Shown here: positions 1 through 6,600 of the stretch, piece after piece | Numbering within the stretch: the stretch's first letter is position 1 | How the letters are laid out: every line of letters begins with the position of its first letter | Assembly: GCA_012515825.1 (NCBI GenBank) | Contig: JAAYXQ010000032.1 | Span: 1 to 7,856 of the forward strand | Direction: 5' to 3' | Source: Fibrobacter sp. | GTDB taxonomy: Bacteria; Fibrobacterota; Fibrobacteria; Fibrobacterales; Fibrobacteraceae | Length of the DNA stretch: 7,856 nt | Made by a program: the position numbers and the translations under genes | The notes under the pieces: model-generated | The model's input: only the letters and a program-made list of their open reading frames with translations | What the model was told of the DNA's origin: nothing | Database searches by the model: none

Positions 1-532
1 AAATACTCATTTTGTTGTCGTTGAGAATAATGGTCATATTCTCTTTAGAAATGCCTGCATTATTTAACGCTTCGAAGGCCATTCCACCAGTCATAGAACC
101 ATCACCAATAATAGCAACGACATTGTGGTTCTTTTTAAGATGATTGCGAGCTACAGCAAAACCTAGTGCTGCAGAGATGGATGTAGAGGCATGCCCTGCA
201 CCAAAAGCATCATAAGGGCTTTCTGTTCTTTTTAGAAAGCCAGATAATCCGCCTTGTTGGCGAAGTGTTTCAAATTGATCGTAACGACCTGTTAAAAGTT
301 TATGAACATAAGCTTGGTGGCCAACATCCCATACCAAGATATCTTCTGGAGTATTATAAATGTAGTGTAGAGCAATCGTTAATTCAACAACACCAAGGCT
401 TGAGGCAAGGTGTCCACCATGTTTGGCAATTTGACTAATTATTTTTTCACGAACTTGCTTTGCCAGTTCATTTAATTCTTCTACAGTACAACCTTTGATG
501 TCTTTAGGAGAATGGATTTCTTTTAAAAGCAT
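1..532 (-). CDS. dxs: 1-deoxy-D-xylulose-5-phosphate synthase, N-terminal part (cut by window edge)
   Basis: Encodes the first 177 residues of DXS, the thiamine-diphosphate enzyme that condenses pyruvate with glyceraldehyde 3-phosphate to start the cytoplasmic MEP isoprenoid pathway. Visible family motifs are HGGHLASSLGVVELT (38-52), WDVGHQAYVHK (68-78), the GGLSGFLKRTESPYDAFGAGH region (94-114) and the thiamine-diphosphate motif GDGSMTGG (143-150) closing with NDN (171-173). The family is usually about 620-640 residues, so roughly 70% lies beyond position 1. The ATG at 532-530 shares its first base with the TAA stop of the prenyl synthase gene (TAATG), and AGGGTG (538-543) sits five bases upstream as a modest ribosome binding site. 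Translation is therefore probably coupled to the upstream gene. One small deviation from the canonical GHQAYPHK is V in place of P at residue 76. Identification is very secure. Confidence 0.97.
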   Translation of the reverse strand, partial: MLLKEIHSPKDIKGCTVEELNELAKQVREKIISQIAKHGGHLASSLGVVELTIALHYIYNTPEDILVWDVGHQAYVHKLLTGRYDQFETLRQQGGLSGFLKRTESPYDAFGAGHASTSISAALGFAVARNHLKKNHNVVAIIGDGSMTGGMAFEALNNAGISKENMTIILNDNKMSI

Positions 533-1419
533 TAATTCACCCTAGTAATAATAAACGCTGCAATAGATTGAAGAACACTCGTATCTCCAGGCAAATCTTT
601 TAAAATAGTGATGGCTTCATTATAAAGATCAAATGCTCTTTCTCGAGAGGCTTCAAGACCAATCACTGCAGGGTAAGTTGCTTTCCCTTTTTCTTCATCA
701 GAGCCAGCATCTTTACCGAGTTCTTCTGTAGTGGATACAATATCTAAAATATCATCTACTACTTGAAAGGCTAGCCCGATCGCTTTTCCAAAACGCTGAA
801 TGGTTAAAACGTCTTTTTCTGAAGCGTCAGCCATCTGCGCACCAATCATAAGAGAGGCCTCAATTAAGGCTGCTGTTTTATGATAATGAATATAATCGAC
901 TGTTGCTAAATCAACTTTTTTCCCTTCACACTCAATATCTGTAATTTCACCTCCAATCATCCCGTAGCTACCTAATGCTTTGGCTAAGGTTTGAATAGGC
1001 TTGTTTTTTCCTGTTTTTGCAATTAGTTCAAACGCTAAAATGCAAAGAGCGTCGCCCGCTAAAACGGCAGTGCCTTCTCCAAATTTTTTATGGGCCGTTT
1101 CTTTTCCTCGTCTAAAATCATCGTTATCAATACAAGGAAGATCATCGTGAATTAAAGAGAACGTGTGCAGCATTTCGAGAGCACTAGTAGCATACCAAAT
1201 GGTATCATCTTTGCCACCGAAGAGTTCAAAGGCTGCAAAAGCGAGAGCAGGACGGAGACGCTTACCACCAGCAAACATCGAGTAACGCATGGCTTCATGA
1301 AGTTTATGCGGAATATCCGAAGAAGGAGGTAAGTGTTCCTCAAATTTTAGTTCAGCTTTTTTAGCGATTTGAGATAAGTATTTCGAGGCGAAAGCCGCTT
1401 CATTTTCCAATTTTTGCAT
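532..1419 (-). CDS. ispA: Farnesyl/geranylgeranyl diphosphate synthase (short-chain trans-prenyltransferase)
   Basis: This 295-residue cytoplasmic enzyme adds isopentenyl diphosphate to allylic diphosphates, giving precursors for quinones, undecaprenyl carrier and other lipids. GGKRLRP is at 51-57. The first aspartate-rich motif is HDDLPCID (D92, D93, D98) and the second is VVDDILD (D222, D223, D226); both bind Mg-diphosphate. LGKDAGSDEEKGKATYP near 234-250 is the usual C-terminal signature. The length matches bacterial IspA. Chain length (C15 or C20) cannot be settled from the sequence, so the symbol is by analogy. The ATG at 1419 has no clear Shine-Dalgarno before it. Pairing with dxs immediately downstream, sharing one base, is a common arrangement and supports the role. 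It lies 45 bases after the lipoprotein gene on the same strand, so it may be read from an upstream promoter or from an unrecognised one in the AT-rich gap 1420-1464. Confidence 0.93.
   Translation of the reverse strand: MQKLENEAAFASKYLSQIAKKAELKFEEHLPPSSDIPHKLHEAMRYSMFAGGKRLRPALAFAAFELFGGKDDTIWYATSALEMLHTFSLIHDDLPCIDNDDFRRGKETAHKKFGEGTAVLAGDALCILAFELIAKTGKNKPIQTLAKALGSYGMIGGEITDIECEGKKVDLATVDYIHYHKTAALIEASLMIGAQMADASEKDVLTIQRFGKAIGLAFQVVDDILDIVSTTEELGKDAGSDEEKGKATYPAVIGLEASRERAFDLYNEAITILKDLPGDTSVLQSIAAFIITRVN
538..543 (-). promoter_or_regulatory. Ribosome binding site for dxs inside the end of ispA
   Basis: Reads AGGGTG on the minus strand, five bases before the dxs ATG. It lies within the last codons of the prenyl synthase gene. 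Together with the TAATG overlap it favours this ATG as the dxs start and suggests translational coupling. The match to the consensus is partial. Confidence 0.5.
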
Positions 1420-1464
1420 AAGACTAAAGATATTTAATTTCAGGGAATCTTAAAGTAAAAAACT

Positions 1465-2601
1465 TTAGAATCTTATGCCATAGAGCGTTATATCATCAAG
1501 GTATATATCTGTTCCAGAATTTAGGAAAAAATGAATTTGTTGAACGCTTCCTTTAGTTGTTTCCCAAGAATCACATTTGGTGTAGACATCGTTGATTTCA
1601 CAGAAATTCTCTGGCTTGATAACAATATGTTCCCAAGTATCTTCTGTAAGTAATTTGTAAGGAGTATATGTCTTTAAATTGGACCCTTCAAGCTCGCTTA
1701 ATACAGTCCAGTTTTCAAGCTGTACTCGAATAAGACCATTCCCTTTTGCCCAAAAAGAAATAGAATCTAGTTGAGAAAAGTTTAGAGGCCCATGTTCTAT
1801 TGATGTACCGATAACCACCCAAGACCAACCTAATCCCATTTCATAAGAGGCATGGAATACGTTTGATTTTCTTGTGTCATCGTAGACAATACCTTCAGAG
1901 AAAGAAGATGGTGATTTAAGAACGGCTCCAACGGTGTCAGGCGTAATGTACCAGTAGTCGTAAGATGTTTTATCAAAATCTTGAAGTACAATTCCTTTGA
2001 ATTCATTAACTTCAGTTTCAGGTTCGATGAAGATTGTTTTTTCACGGAGTGTATCATCAAAAGAATCGCTTCGAATATAAAGAGACATTGAATCATCTGA
2101 AGCAGGTAATTCAGGTAATGAGAAGTTCCCTAAAGAGTCTGTCTTCACAAGAATATCAAGTCCATAAATACCAACCCATCCAAATTTGTGTTTTGTAGGG
2201 AGAGCTATAGAACCATTGAAGGAACCAGTTTTTCTAAGGTGCACTTTTCCTAAATCAAGAGAGTCCTTAAAGTCGATTTCTCGAGAGAGCATTTCTCCAT
2301 CTTGTTCGATGGTGATGCGGTAAGAACCATCTAGAATGGAATCAATGGTGATAAAACCAAGAGAATCAGTATATTCATCTGGCATAATAGCATCTTTGAA
2401 AATCGATGCGGAATCAGGAGAGAAGTCCACACGACGTAGGGCTACACCTGCTTTGGATGCTGGTTTCCCTTTAGAATCAAAAATTTGTGCCACAATACCA
2501 TTAGTCGTTTCACTTCCTGGACCGCCAGAAATCGGATCTTCTGGTTTTGAACAGGAAAAGGAAAGTAGAATAACAAAGAGTAGAAGCAATCGATTCATCA
2601 T
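1465..2601 (-). CDS. Lipoprotein with two beta-sandwich modules and a CBM11/CIA30-like C-terminal domain
   Basis: A 378-residue predicted lipoprotein of unknown exact function. The N-terminus MMNRLLLLFVILLSFSC has a basic residue, a hydrophobic core and a candidate lipidated Cys17; S at -3 makes the lipobox slightly non-standard. A Gly/Ser-rich linker follows (about 24-34). Residues 35-122 look like a carboxypeptidase-regulatory or prealbumin-type module, with a YTDSLGFITIDSILDGSYRI core. Residues 125-204 appear to be a second such module (TDSLGNFSLPELPA). From about 205, starting VLQDFD, the chain resembles galactose-binding-like domains of the CBM11/CIA30 type: LDSISFWAKGNGLIRVQLENW (279-299 region), DTWEHIVIKPENF, and the ending DIYLDDITLYGI. 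C334 and C343 could form a disulfide. The start overlaps the regulator stop by ATGA, and AAGGAG lies eight bases before the first ATG, so the pair is co-transcribed and coupled. It could be a sugar-binding or adhesive surface protein. No catalytic motif was seen. Confidence 0.85.
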   Translation of the reverse strand: MMNRLLLLFVILLSFSCSKPEDPISGGPGSETTNGIVAQIFDSKGKPASKAGVALRRVDFSPDSASIFKDAIMPDEYTDSLGFITIDSILDGSYRITIEQDGEMLSREIDFKDSLDLGKVHLRKTGSFNGSIALPTKHKFGWVGIYGLDILVKTDSLGNFSLPELPASDDSMSLYIRSDSFDDTLREKTIFIEPETEVNEFKGIVLQDFDKTSYDYWYITPDTVGAVLKSPSSFSEGIVYDDTRKSNVFHASYEMGLGWSWVVIGTSIEHGPLNFSQLDSISFWAKGNGLIRVQLENWTVLSELEGSNLKTYTPYKLLTEDTWEHIVIKPENFCEINDVYTKCDSWETTKGSVQQIHFFLNSGTDIYLDDITLYGIRF

Positions 2602-3434
2602 GATGACTTCTCCTTCATTTTTTTTACTATCGCTAAAGGAAACATCTGTACATTCAGTTGAAATACGGCATTATCATTAGAACCCTCTTGAGACATTCTC
2701 AAAAGCTCGGTTCTAAACTCTTTAATCTTTTCACGGATTAAAGAAATTTCATCAATATTAAAAGTCATCGTCACAGTACTAATATCCCTAAGAGAAGCAT
2801 GGTGCCTGTCTAGGGATTCTTTAGCAAGTGATAAGGTTTCTTTTTGAAAAGAAGAAACAGCCTCAGACCGCCAATTGCCGCCCGTGCTGACAAATGTATC
2901 CGTCACACGCCAAAAACCACCCTCATCCTGTTTGATCATTTTTAGAGCCGCTAAAAGATTAACCGCCTCTTTCGCTTGCTTTTCTGTTATCAAAGGAGTG
3001 CAGGCCTCTGCTAAACCTAAATAATCATCTTTAAAATTGCAAATGCCAATAACAGATCTGATGGCATTATAGTACCAATGTCTATAAAATTCGAGTTCTT
3101 TCTTCTCGAGTCGCTTTAGAGGAATACCTTTTAGGATCTGCATCTTTTCGTAATGAGAAAGAGCTTCTTTATCCGTTTTAGCTCGTCCAAAATAAACCAA
3201 TTCAGTCCAAAACGCGATTTCCTTATCATTTAATCCAAAAAATTTGGCCATAGGGACGATCATGGTCGTTGCTAGATGAATTTTACCTTGAGAAACGCGA
3301 AGTAGGTTTCCTGGATCGGCGTTCAGTTTCATTGCCATATAACGCCAAGAAATAACACTTTTTTGCCTTTTGAATTCTTCAAAGGCATCTCGTAACCATT
3401 CGCGGTAATCTGTATATTCAAATATCGTCTTCAC
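2598..3434 (-). CDS. TIGR02147/DUF4423-family putative transcriptional regulator
   Basis: A 278-residue cytoplasmic protein matching the TIGR02147 pattern along its whole length. It opens with IFEYTDYREWLRDAFEEFK (4-22). A helix-turn-helix-like stretch covers about 28-72 (SWRYMAMKLNADPGNLLRV, then MAKFFGLNDKE). The middle FYRHWYYNAIRSVIG (116-130) leads into a winged-helix-like region with LLAALKMIKQDEGGFWRVTD (160-179). The C-terminal hallmark is LAKESLDRHHASLRDISTVTM (203-223), followed by ENI-like IREKIKEFRTELL and VFQLNVQMFPL (257-267). The family is very numerous in Fibrobacter and Bdellovibrio relatives; DNA binding is inferred from the fold, and its targets are unknown. The start is GTG at 3434: an in-frame TGA lies a few codons upstream, and GAGGT is present but twelve bases away. 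It overlaps the lipoprotein gene by four bases, so that lipoprotein is the obvious candidate partner or target. Confidence 0.9.
   Translation of the reverse strand: MKTIFEYTDYREWLRDAFEEFKRQKSVISWRYMAMKLNADPGNLLRVSQGKIHLATTMIVPMAKFFGLNDKEIAFWTELVYFGRAKTDKEALSHYEKMQILKGIPLKRLEKKELEFYRHWYYNAIRSVIGICNFKDDYLGLAEACTPLITEKQAKEAVNLLAALKMIKQDEGGFWRVTDTFVSTGGNWRSEAVSSFQKETLSLAKESLDRHHASLRDISTVTMTFNIDEISLIREKIKEFRTELLRMSQEGSNDNAVFQLNVQMFPLAIVKKMKEKSS
2610..2615 (-). promoter_or_regulatory. Shine-Dalgarno of the large lipoprotein gene
   Basis: Reads AAGGAG on the minus strand, inside the last codons of the regulator gene. It is eight bases from the first ATG (2601) and eleven from the second in-frame ATG (2598), so it favours the first. 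It is one of only two strong ribosome binding sites in the window. Confidence 0.75.
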
Positions 3435-3489
3435 ACTAATAAATGTACCTCAAAAGGCTATGAAAGAGGCGTTTCTACTGAAGATGGGT

Positions 3490-3507
3490 GTTGTTTATAT
3501 TTACAAC
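3490..3507. promoter_or_regulatory. Imperfect palindrome overlapping the candidate -10 box (possible operator)
   Basis: GTTGTTTATATTTACAAC is an 18-base inverted repeat with five-base arms GTTGT and ACAAC and a mostly symmetric AT centre. It covers the predicted -10 element of the regulator gene. Position and symmetry fit a binding site for a dimeric regulator, possibly autoregulation by the TIGR02147 protein. No second copy was noticed in the window, so this is only a candidate. Confidence 0.3.
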
Positions 3508-3523
3508 AAGTGACAAAAAACAA
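3494..3523 (-). promoter_or_regulatory. Possible sigma70-type promoter for the regulator-lipoprotein pair
   Basis: On the minus strand TTGTTT (3523-3518) and TATAAA (3499-3494) are separated by 18 bases. That would give an RNA start near 3487 and a leader of about 50 bases before the GTG at 3434. The region 3435-3550 is AT-rich, so chance matches are likely. Other support is that this is the only sizeable gap upstream of the pair. Confidence 0.35.
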
Positions 3524-3550
3524 TAATTAGAAGTCAAAAAAAGTAAATAA

Positions 3551-4075
3551 TTACTCGATAGTACTCGTTTTCATTTTTAGTGGACGTTGCCGCTTTGTTT
3601 TTTGTCCATTAAAAGCGAAATCTTTGATTTGGCCTTTAGGATTACAGCGAGCAGTCCAAGCTCCAATATCCTCTTTTGGAAAAAGAGGAAGCACCATAGG
3701 TTCAGTTTCTAATGTTCCTTGTTTTTCTGGTTCACTTAATCGCCCTAAAAAGTGAATACTGACCTCTTTTTTATACTGGTAACGATAGTACTGAACATCA
3801 AAAGAAATGTTTTGATTTGCACGTAATTGGATTAGAGGATCTTCCATCAATATTTTCGTCATAGCGATAAAGCATCTGTTTTCCGTGGAGTCGAAACCTT
3901 CAACTACCGGAGCTGGAACAAGACTTTGATCGATTTTAGATAGATCGCCTTTATATTCAAACCATTCAATTTTTAAGGGGACAAAAAGGATTTCTTTTTT
4001 TGCACAAGAGGATAATAGGAGTAAAGAAACAAAAAGAAAATTGATAAAAAAAAGAGTTTTTTTCATATAATCCAT
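3551..4075 (-). CDS. Small lipoprotein of unknown function, paired with the diguanylate cyclase
   Basis: A 174-residue predicted lipoprotein that I do not recognise. The N-terminus MDYMKKTLFFINFLFVSLLLLSSC has a hydrophobic core and a good lipobox LSSC, with Cys24 as the lipid site. The mature part is about 150 residues, mixed alpha/beta in appearance, with two cysteines (C68, C144) that could form a disulfide and a basic tail (KTKRQRPLKMK). The ATG at 4075 abuts the TAA stop of the cyclase (TAAATG), so the two genes are almost certainly one transcript and probably coupled. An alternative start at Met4 (4066) gives the more typical MKKTLFF beginning; neither has a Shine-Dalgarno. A role as outer-membrane or periplasmic partner of the cyclase sensor domain is inferred from position alone. 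Confidence 0.75.
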   Translation of the reverse strand: MDYMKKTLFFINFLFVSLLLLSSCAKKEILFVPLKIEWFEYKGDLSKIDQSLVPAPVVEGFDSTENRCFIAMTKILMEDPLIQLRANQNISFDVQYYRYQYKKEVSIHFLGRLSEPEKQGTLETEPMVLPLFPKEDIGAWTARCNPKGQIKDFAFNGQKTKRQRPLKMKTSTIE

Positions 4076-5395
4076 TTACTTTGTTTTTTTAAATGAAGCG
4101 CTTGTGACTCTATTTCTTCCTGATTCTTTAGAGGCGTAAAGAGCTTTATCTGCACGATCAAAAAGTTTTTTTGCATCTTCATCAGGAATCATTTCTGCAA
4201 CACCAAAGGAACAAGTGATTTTACGTTCAGGGATGAGTTCTGCTGATTCAATGGCTTGCCTTAATTTTTCTGCAAGGAATTGAGCGTTTTGGAGAGGGGT
4301 ATCTCCACATAAAATCACGAATTCTTCACCGCCCCAACGGACTAGGACGTCACTGTTGCGAATCTTACTTTGTATGAGTTTAGATAAATTCGAGAGCACA
4401 TCATCACCCGTGGTGTGACCATAAGTATCATTAATATCTTTAAAGTGATCAATATCGAGAATCACAAAGGAAACAGGATGACCTTGCTTGTTGAGACGTT
4501 CTTGCTCACGAGTTAATACACTTGTAAACCCAGCGCGGTTGAGACACCCAGTGAGTGGATCTTCTTTACTTAATTTTTCAAAATCAGCTTTTTCAATTTC
4601 TAGTGCTTTCAAGTTCTTTTCAAGCTCTTCTCTCTTCCTCTTATTGGCGGCGTGTTCACGGCTATAGTCTAAGAAACGAATCACTAAAATGATGAAGAAA
4701 GTGATAAACCAAATTGAAACAAGAATTGTAGCCACTTTTAATTCGGAAACGATTTTCCCTTTAAAAGAAATACCTTTGATTTCTAGGGTTCCATAACCGA
4801 GAGGAGCAGCAGTACCAGTTTGAATTTCGATCAGAGGAATATTTGATAAATCCACTCGAGCTCGATGCACATTCACGTTATGTTGGGCAACCCACCAACC
4901 AGCTACACGAAATTCTTCGGGGACAAAGACTGCTGGATAGGTTTCGTCAAGAGGAAAAAATTCAAGCTCATTAAATTTAAGAGAAGTGGGCTCTTCGACT
5001 TTTGAAATGGCACTATCCCATCCACGTAGATACAATCGAACAGACCCTTCTCCTCTGGGCTTAAGCCATAAGAAGATACTGTCGTATTCAGCAAAGTTTT
5101 TCCCTTGAGATTTTCCGTCACCCAAATAAATTTGCACACCTGCATAAGGATAAGGATAGCCCTCTTTCAATTCATAGTCGATGATGATGGAGGAATCTGT
5201 GCGAGCCATGCTGATTGCAGATTGTCCGCCGTCAACGGAGTCTGTGGTGGGGATCACGTAGGGGTAGTTTGCAAGATTAATGTTGTAGATTTTATCCATA
5301 CCATTACGATACACCAATACAGTAATCACTGTAATGGACAGTAACGCAAAGATTAATATGTTCATTCTGAACAAGGCTAGAATCTTTTGTAACAT
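4076..5395 (-). CDS. Membrane diguanylate cyclase with periplasmic beta-sandwich sensor domain
   Basis: A 439-residue inner-membrane enzyme predicted to make cyclic-di-GMP from two GTP. TM1 is about 12-29 and TM2 about 221-240, placing residues 30-220 in the periplasm. A charged coiled-coil-like linker (244-277) joins TM2 to the GGDEF domain, which begins at EDPLTGCLNRAGF (278-290). The Mg/GTP residues are in LDIDHFKDIND (313-323) and the active-site loop is GGEEF (355-359), a functional variant of GGDEF. An intact inhibitory site RxxD (RNSD, 346-349) predicts product feedback. The domain ends with SFGVAE, DRADKALYASKESGRN. The sensor contains YDSIFLWLKPRGEGSVRLYLRGW, then KFNELEF, FRVAGWW and LGYGTLEIKGISF, a pattern like galactose-binding folds and like sensor regions I recall from other bacterial GGDEF proteins. 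The ATG at 5395 has only a weak GAG upstream. The gene leads a pair with the abutting lipoprotein. Confidence 0.93.
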   Translation of the reverse strand: MLQKILALFRMNILIFALLSITVITVLVYRNGMDKIYNINLANYPYVIPTTDSVDGGQSAISMARTDSSIIIDYELKEGYPYPYAGVQIYLGDGKSQGKNFAEYDSIFLWLKPRGEGSVRLYLRGWDSAISKVEEPTSLKFNELEFFPLDETYPAVFVPEEFRVAGWWVAQHNVNVHRARVDLSNIPLIEIQTGTAAPLGYGTLEIKGISFKGKIVSELKVATILVSIWFITFFIILVIRFLDYSREHAANKRKREELEKNLKALEIEKADFEKLSKEDPLTGCLNRAGFTSVLTREQERLNKQGHPVSFVILDIDHFKDINDTYGHTTGDDVLSNLSKLIQSKIRNSDVLVRWGGEEFVILCGDTPLQNAQFLAEKLRQAIESAELIPERKITCSFGVAEMIPDEDAKKLFDRADKALYASKESGRNRVTSASFKKTK

Positions 5396-5473
5396 TATCT
5401 TAATTCTCTAAGCTCACTTACAACCTTTTTATAAGATACATTAAAAACAATATCCTGGCTTCTTTGTCATATT

Positions 5474-5496
5474 AAAAAACGTTAAAAATTAACGTT
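5474..5496 (-). terminator. Intrinsic terminator overlapping the esterase stop codon
   Basis: On the minus strand AACGTTAA, loop TTT and TTAACGTT form a perfect eight-base-pair hairpin (5496-5478), followed at once by a T run, so that six consecutive T lie at 5479-5474. The TAA stop of the esterase (5491-5489) is inside the left arm. The stem is short and has only two GC pairs, so efficiency may be modest. It separates the esterase from the cyclase pair. Confidence 0.6.
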
Positions 5497-6562
5497 GGAG
5501 CCATTTTCCAAGGCGAGCTATAATCGGTCTAATTTGATTAGCCATATTTTGGTGAGCATTTTCACTTGGATGACCATCTAGAGCGGTATTCTCTGAAATC
5601 ATGAGATGGTGTTCTACATCTGTATGCCCTTTTTCTTTTTGGCTTTTTACAATAGATTCGACTCTTGAGGTGAGGTCATCACTAGGCCATACTTTGGTGC
5701 TTAAAAGTAAAAAACGGACGCCAGGGTGTTTTGAACGTAATTTATCTAAGAAAGCTGTATAAACGGAGTCAAAAGTGGATGGTTTAGTGTGATCAAAATC
5801 ACCTTGAAAATCGTTGATTCCCAAAAAAATGACTATGACATGGGGGTGCCACTTACTATAATCCCAAAGAGGCGTGTTTGGTTGTTTTTCCGCAATGCCA
5901 GGAATGGTGTATTCATATAATTTTAATGCACTCCATTCGGGAGTATGATTGGCATAGTTTTGAACTAGCCCTCTTCCACTAAAGGCGTTGATTTGAATGT
6001 CTGCACGAAGGCTTTGGCCTAAAAGATATGCAAAACTTTTTGTGGCATTTGTCTTTTCAAAAACATCGCCATCCGTTGAATTTTTTGCTTCGTTTCCGTA
6101 GCCAACAGTAAATGAATCTCCGATAAACTCAATTCGACGATCTGGCCTACGACGCGGTTTTGCAAAGGACCCTTCTTTATTTGTAGATAAAGAATAAAGG
6201 ATTACTTCCGTCGTGGGTGTTTCTGACTTTTTAGATAAAGTAACTTGATGTTTTTCGATAGGTAAGTTTTCTGCAAGAGCGTATTTTTGACGAGATCCTG
6301 TTAATATGGATGGGTATTCTTTACCATCTATTTCTACTGTCCAATAGGATTCGCCTTCTAGCTCAGCATAAATAGAAGTTCCTTCAAAAGAAAATTGGAC
6401 ACTTGCACCTGGTGCGCTAGTTCGGGCTTGATCCTTTTCAATTAACCAGCGTCCATAAAATTCAAGAGAAGAAGAATCTCTGGGAATAATTGTAGCAGCG
6501 GAAGAAATTGAAAAATTAAGAGTCATAAAGAAAAATAAAAAAAAGGATAAACATCTATTCAT
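5489..6562 (-). CDS. Secreted CE2-like SGNH carbohydrate esterase (acetyl-xylan/polysaccharide deacetylase type)
   Basis: A 357-residue exported esterase predicted to remove acetyl groups from plant-type polysaccharides. The signal peptide is about 1-22 (MNRCLSFFLFFFMTLNFSISSA). Residues 30-125 form a beta-rich N-terminal domain (LEFYGRWL, ASVQFSFEGTSIYAELEG, WTVEIDGKEY), as expected for the jelly-roll of family CE2. The SGNH hydrolase domain starts at RRIEFIGDSFTVGYGN (142-157) with nucleophile Ser150. It continues with the oxyanion glycine in FSGRGLVQNY (G196) and block III GINDFQ (N250). It ends with DGHPSENAH (329-337), giving His331 as the base, with Asp329 two residues before it rather than the usual three. 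The two-domain order and length fit CE2; substrate is inferred from family. No Shine-Dalgarno precedes the ATG at 6562. It is divergent from the cytochrome gene with 25 bases between starts. Confidence 0.87.
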   Translation of the reverse strand: MNRCLSFFLFFFMTLNFSISSAATIIPRDSSSLEFYGRWLIEKDQARTSAPGASVQFSFEGTSIYAELEGESYWTVEIDGKEYPSILTGSRQKYALAENLPIEKHQVTLSKKSETPTTEVILYSLSTNKEGSFAKPRRRPDRRIEFIGDSFTVGYGNEAKNSTDGDVFEKTNATKSFAYLLGQSLRADIQINAFSGRGLVQNYANHTPEWSALKLYEYTIPGIAEKQPNTPLWDYSKWHPHVIVIFLGINDFQGDFDHTKPSTFDSVYTAFLDKLRSKHPGVRFLLLSTKVWPSDDLTSRVESIVKSQKEKGHTDVEHHLMISENTALDGHPSENAHQNMANQIRPIIARLGKWLQR

Positions 6563-6600
6563 GCATCAGAAAATATAAATTGGTGTTATGAGAGAGACAA
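6563..6600. promoter_or_regulatory. Compact divergent promoter between the esterase and the cytochrome c gene
   Basis: Only 25 bases (6563-6587) separate the two start codons. On the minus strand TTGTCT (6600-6595) and TATATT (6577-6572) are spaced by 17 bases, which is a reasonable sigma70 match; the RNA would begin about three bases before the esterase ATG. On the plus strand TATAAA (6574-6579) lies eight bases before the cytochrome ATG, without a recognisable -35. The two -10 boxes overlap. Neither gene has a Shine-Dalgarno, which fits leaderless or nearly leaderless messages. Confidence 0.4.

Noticed and set aside
2336..2680. Open frame of 114 codons on the plus strand
   Set aside because: It lies antisense across the lipoprotein and regulator genes, both of which have clear family or signal-peptide evidence. 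Its translation has no recognisable motif.
3435..3475. Possible leader hairpin (CCTC/GAGG) hiding the GAGG before the regulator GTG
   Set aside because: The stem is only four or five pairs with a 14-base loop, too weak to claim as a regulatory structure.
3506..3553. Two adjacent 24-base units both beginning TAATTATT on the minus strand
   Set aside because: Beyond the first eight bases the match comes from T runs and needs shifts. It is probably low-complexity AT sequence rather than a true tandem repeat.
5396..5488. Promoter for the diguanylate cyclase pair
   Set aside because: Several TATAAA-like boxes occur, but none has a convincing -35 box at 16-18 bases. One is likely present, but I cannot choose which.
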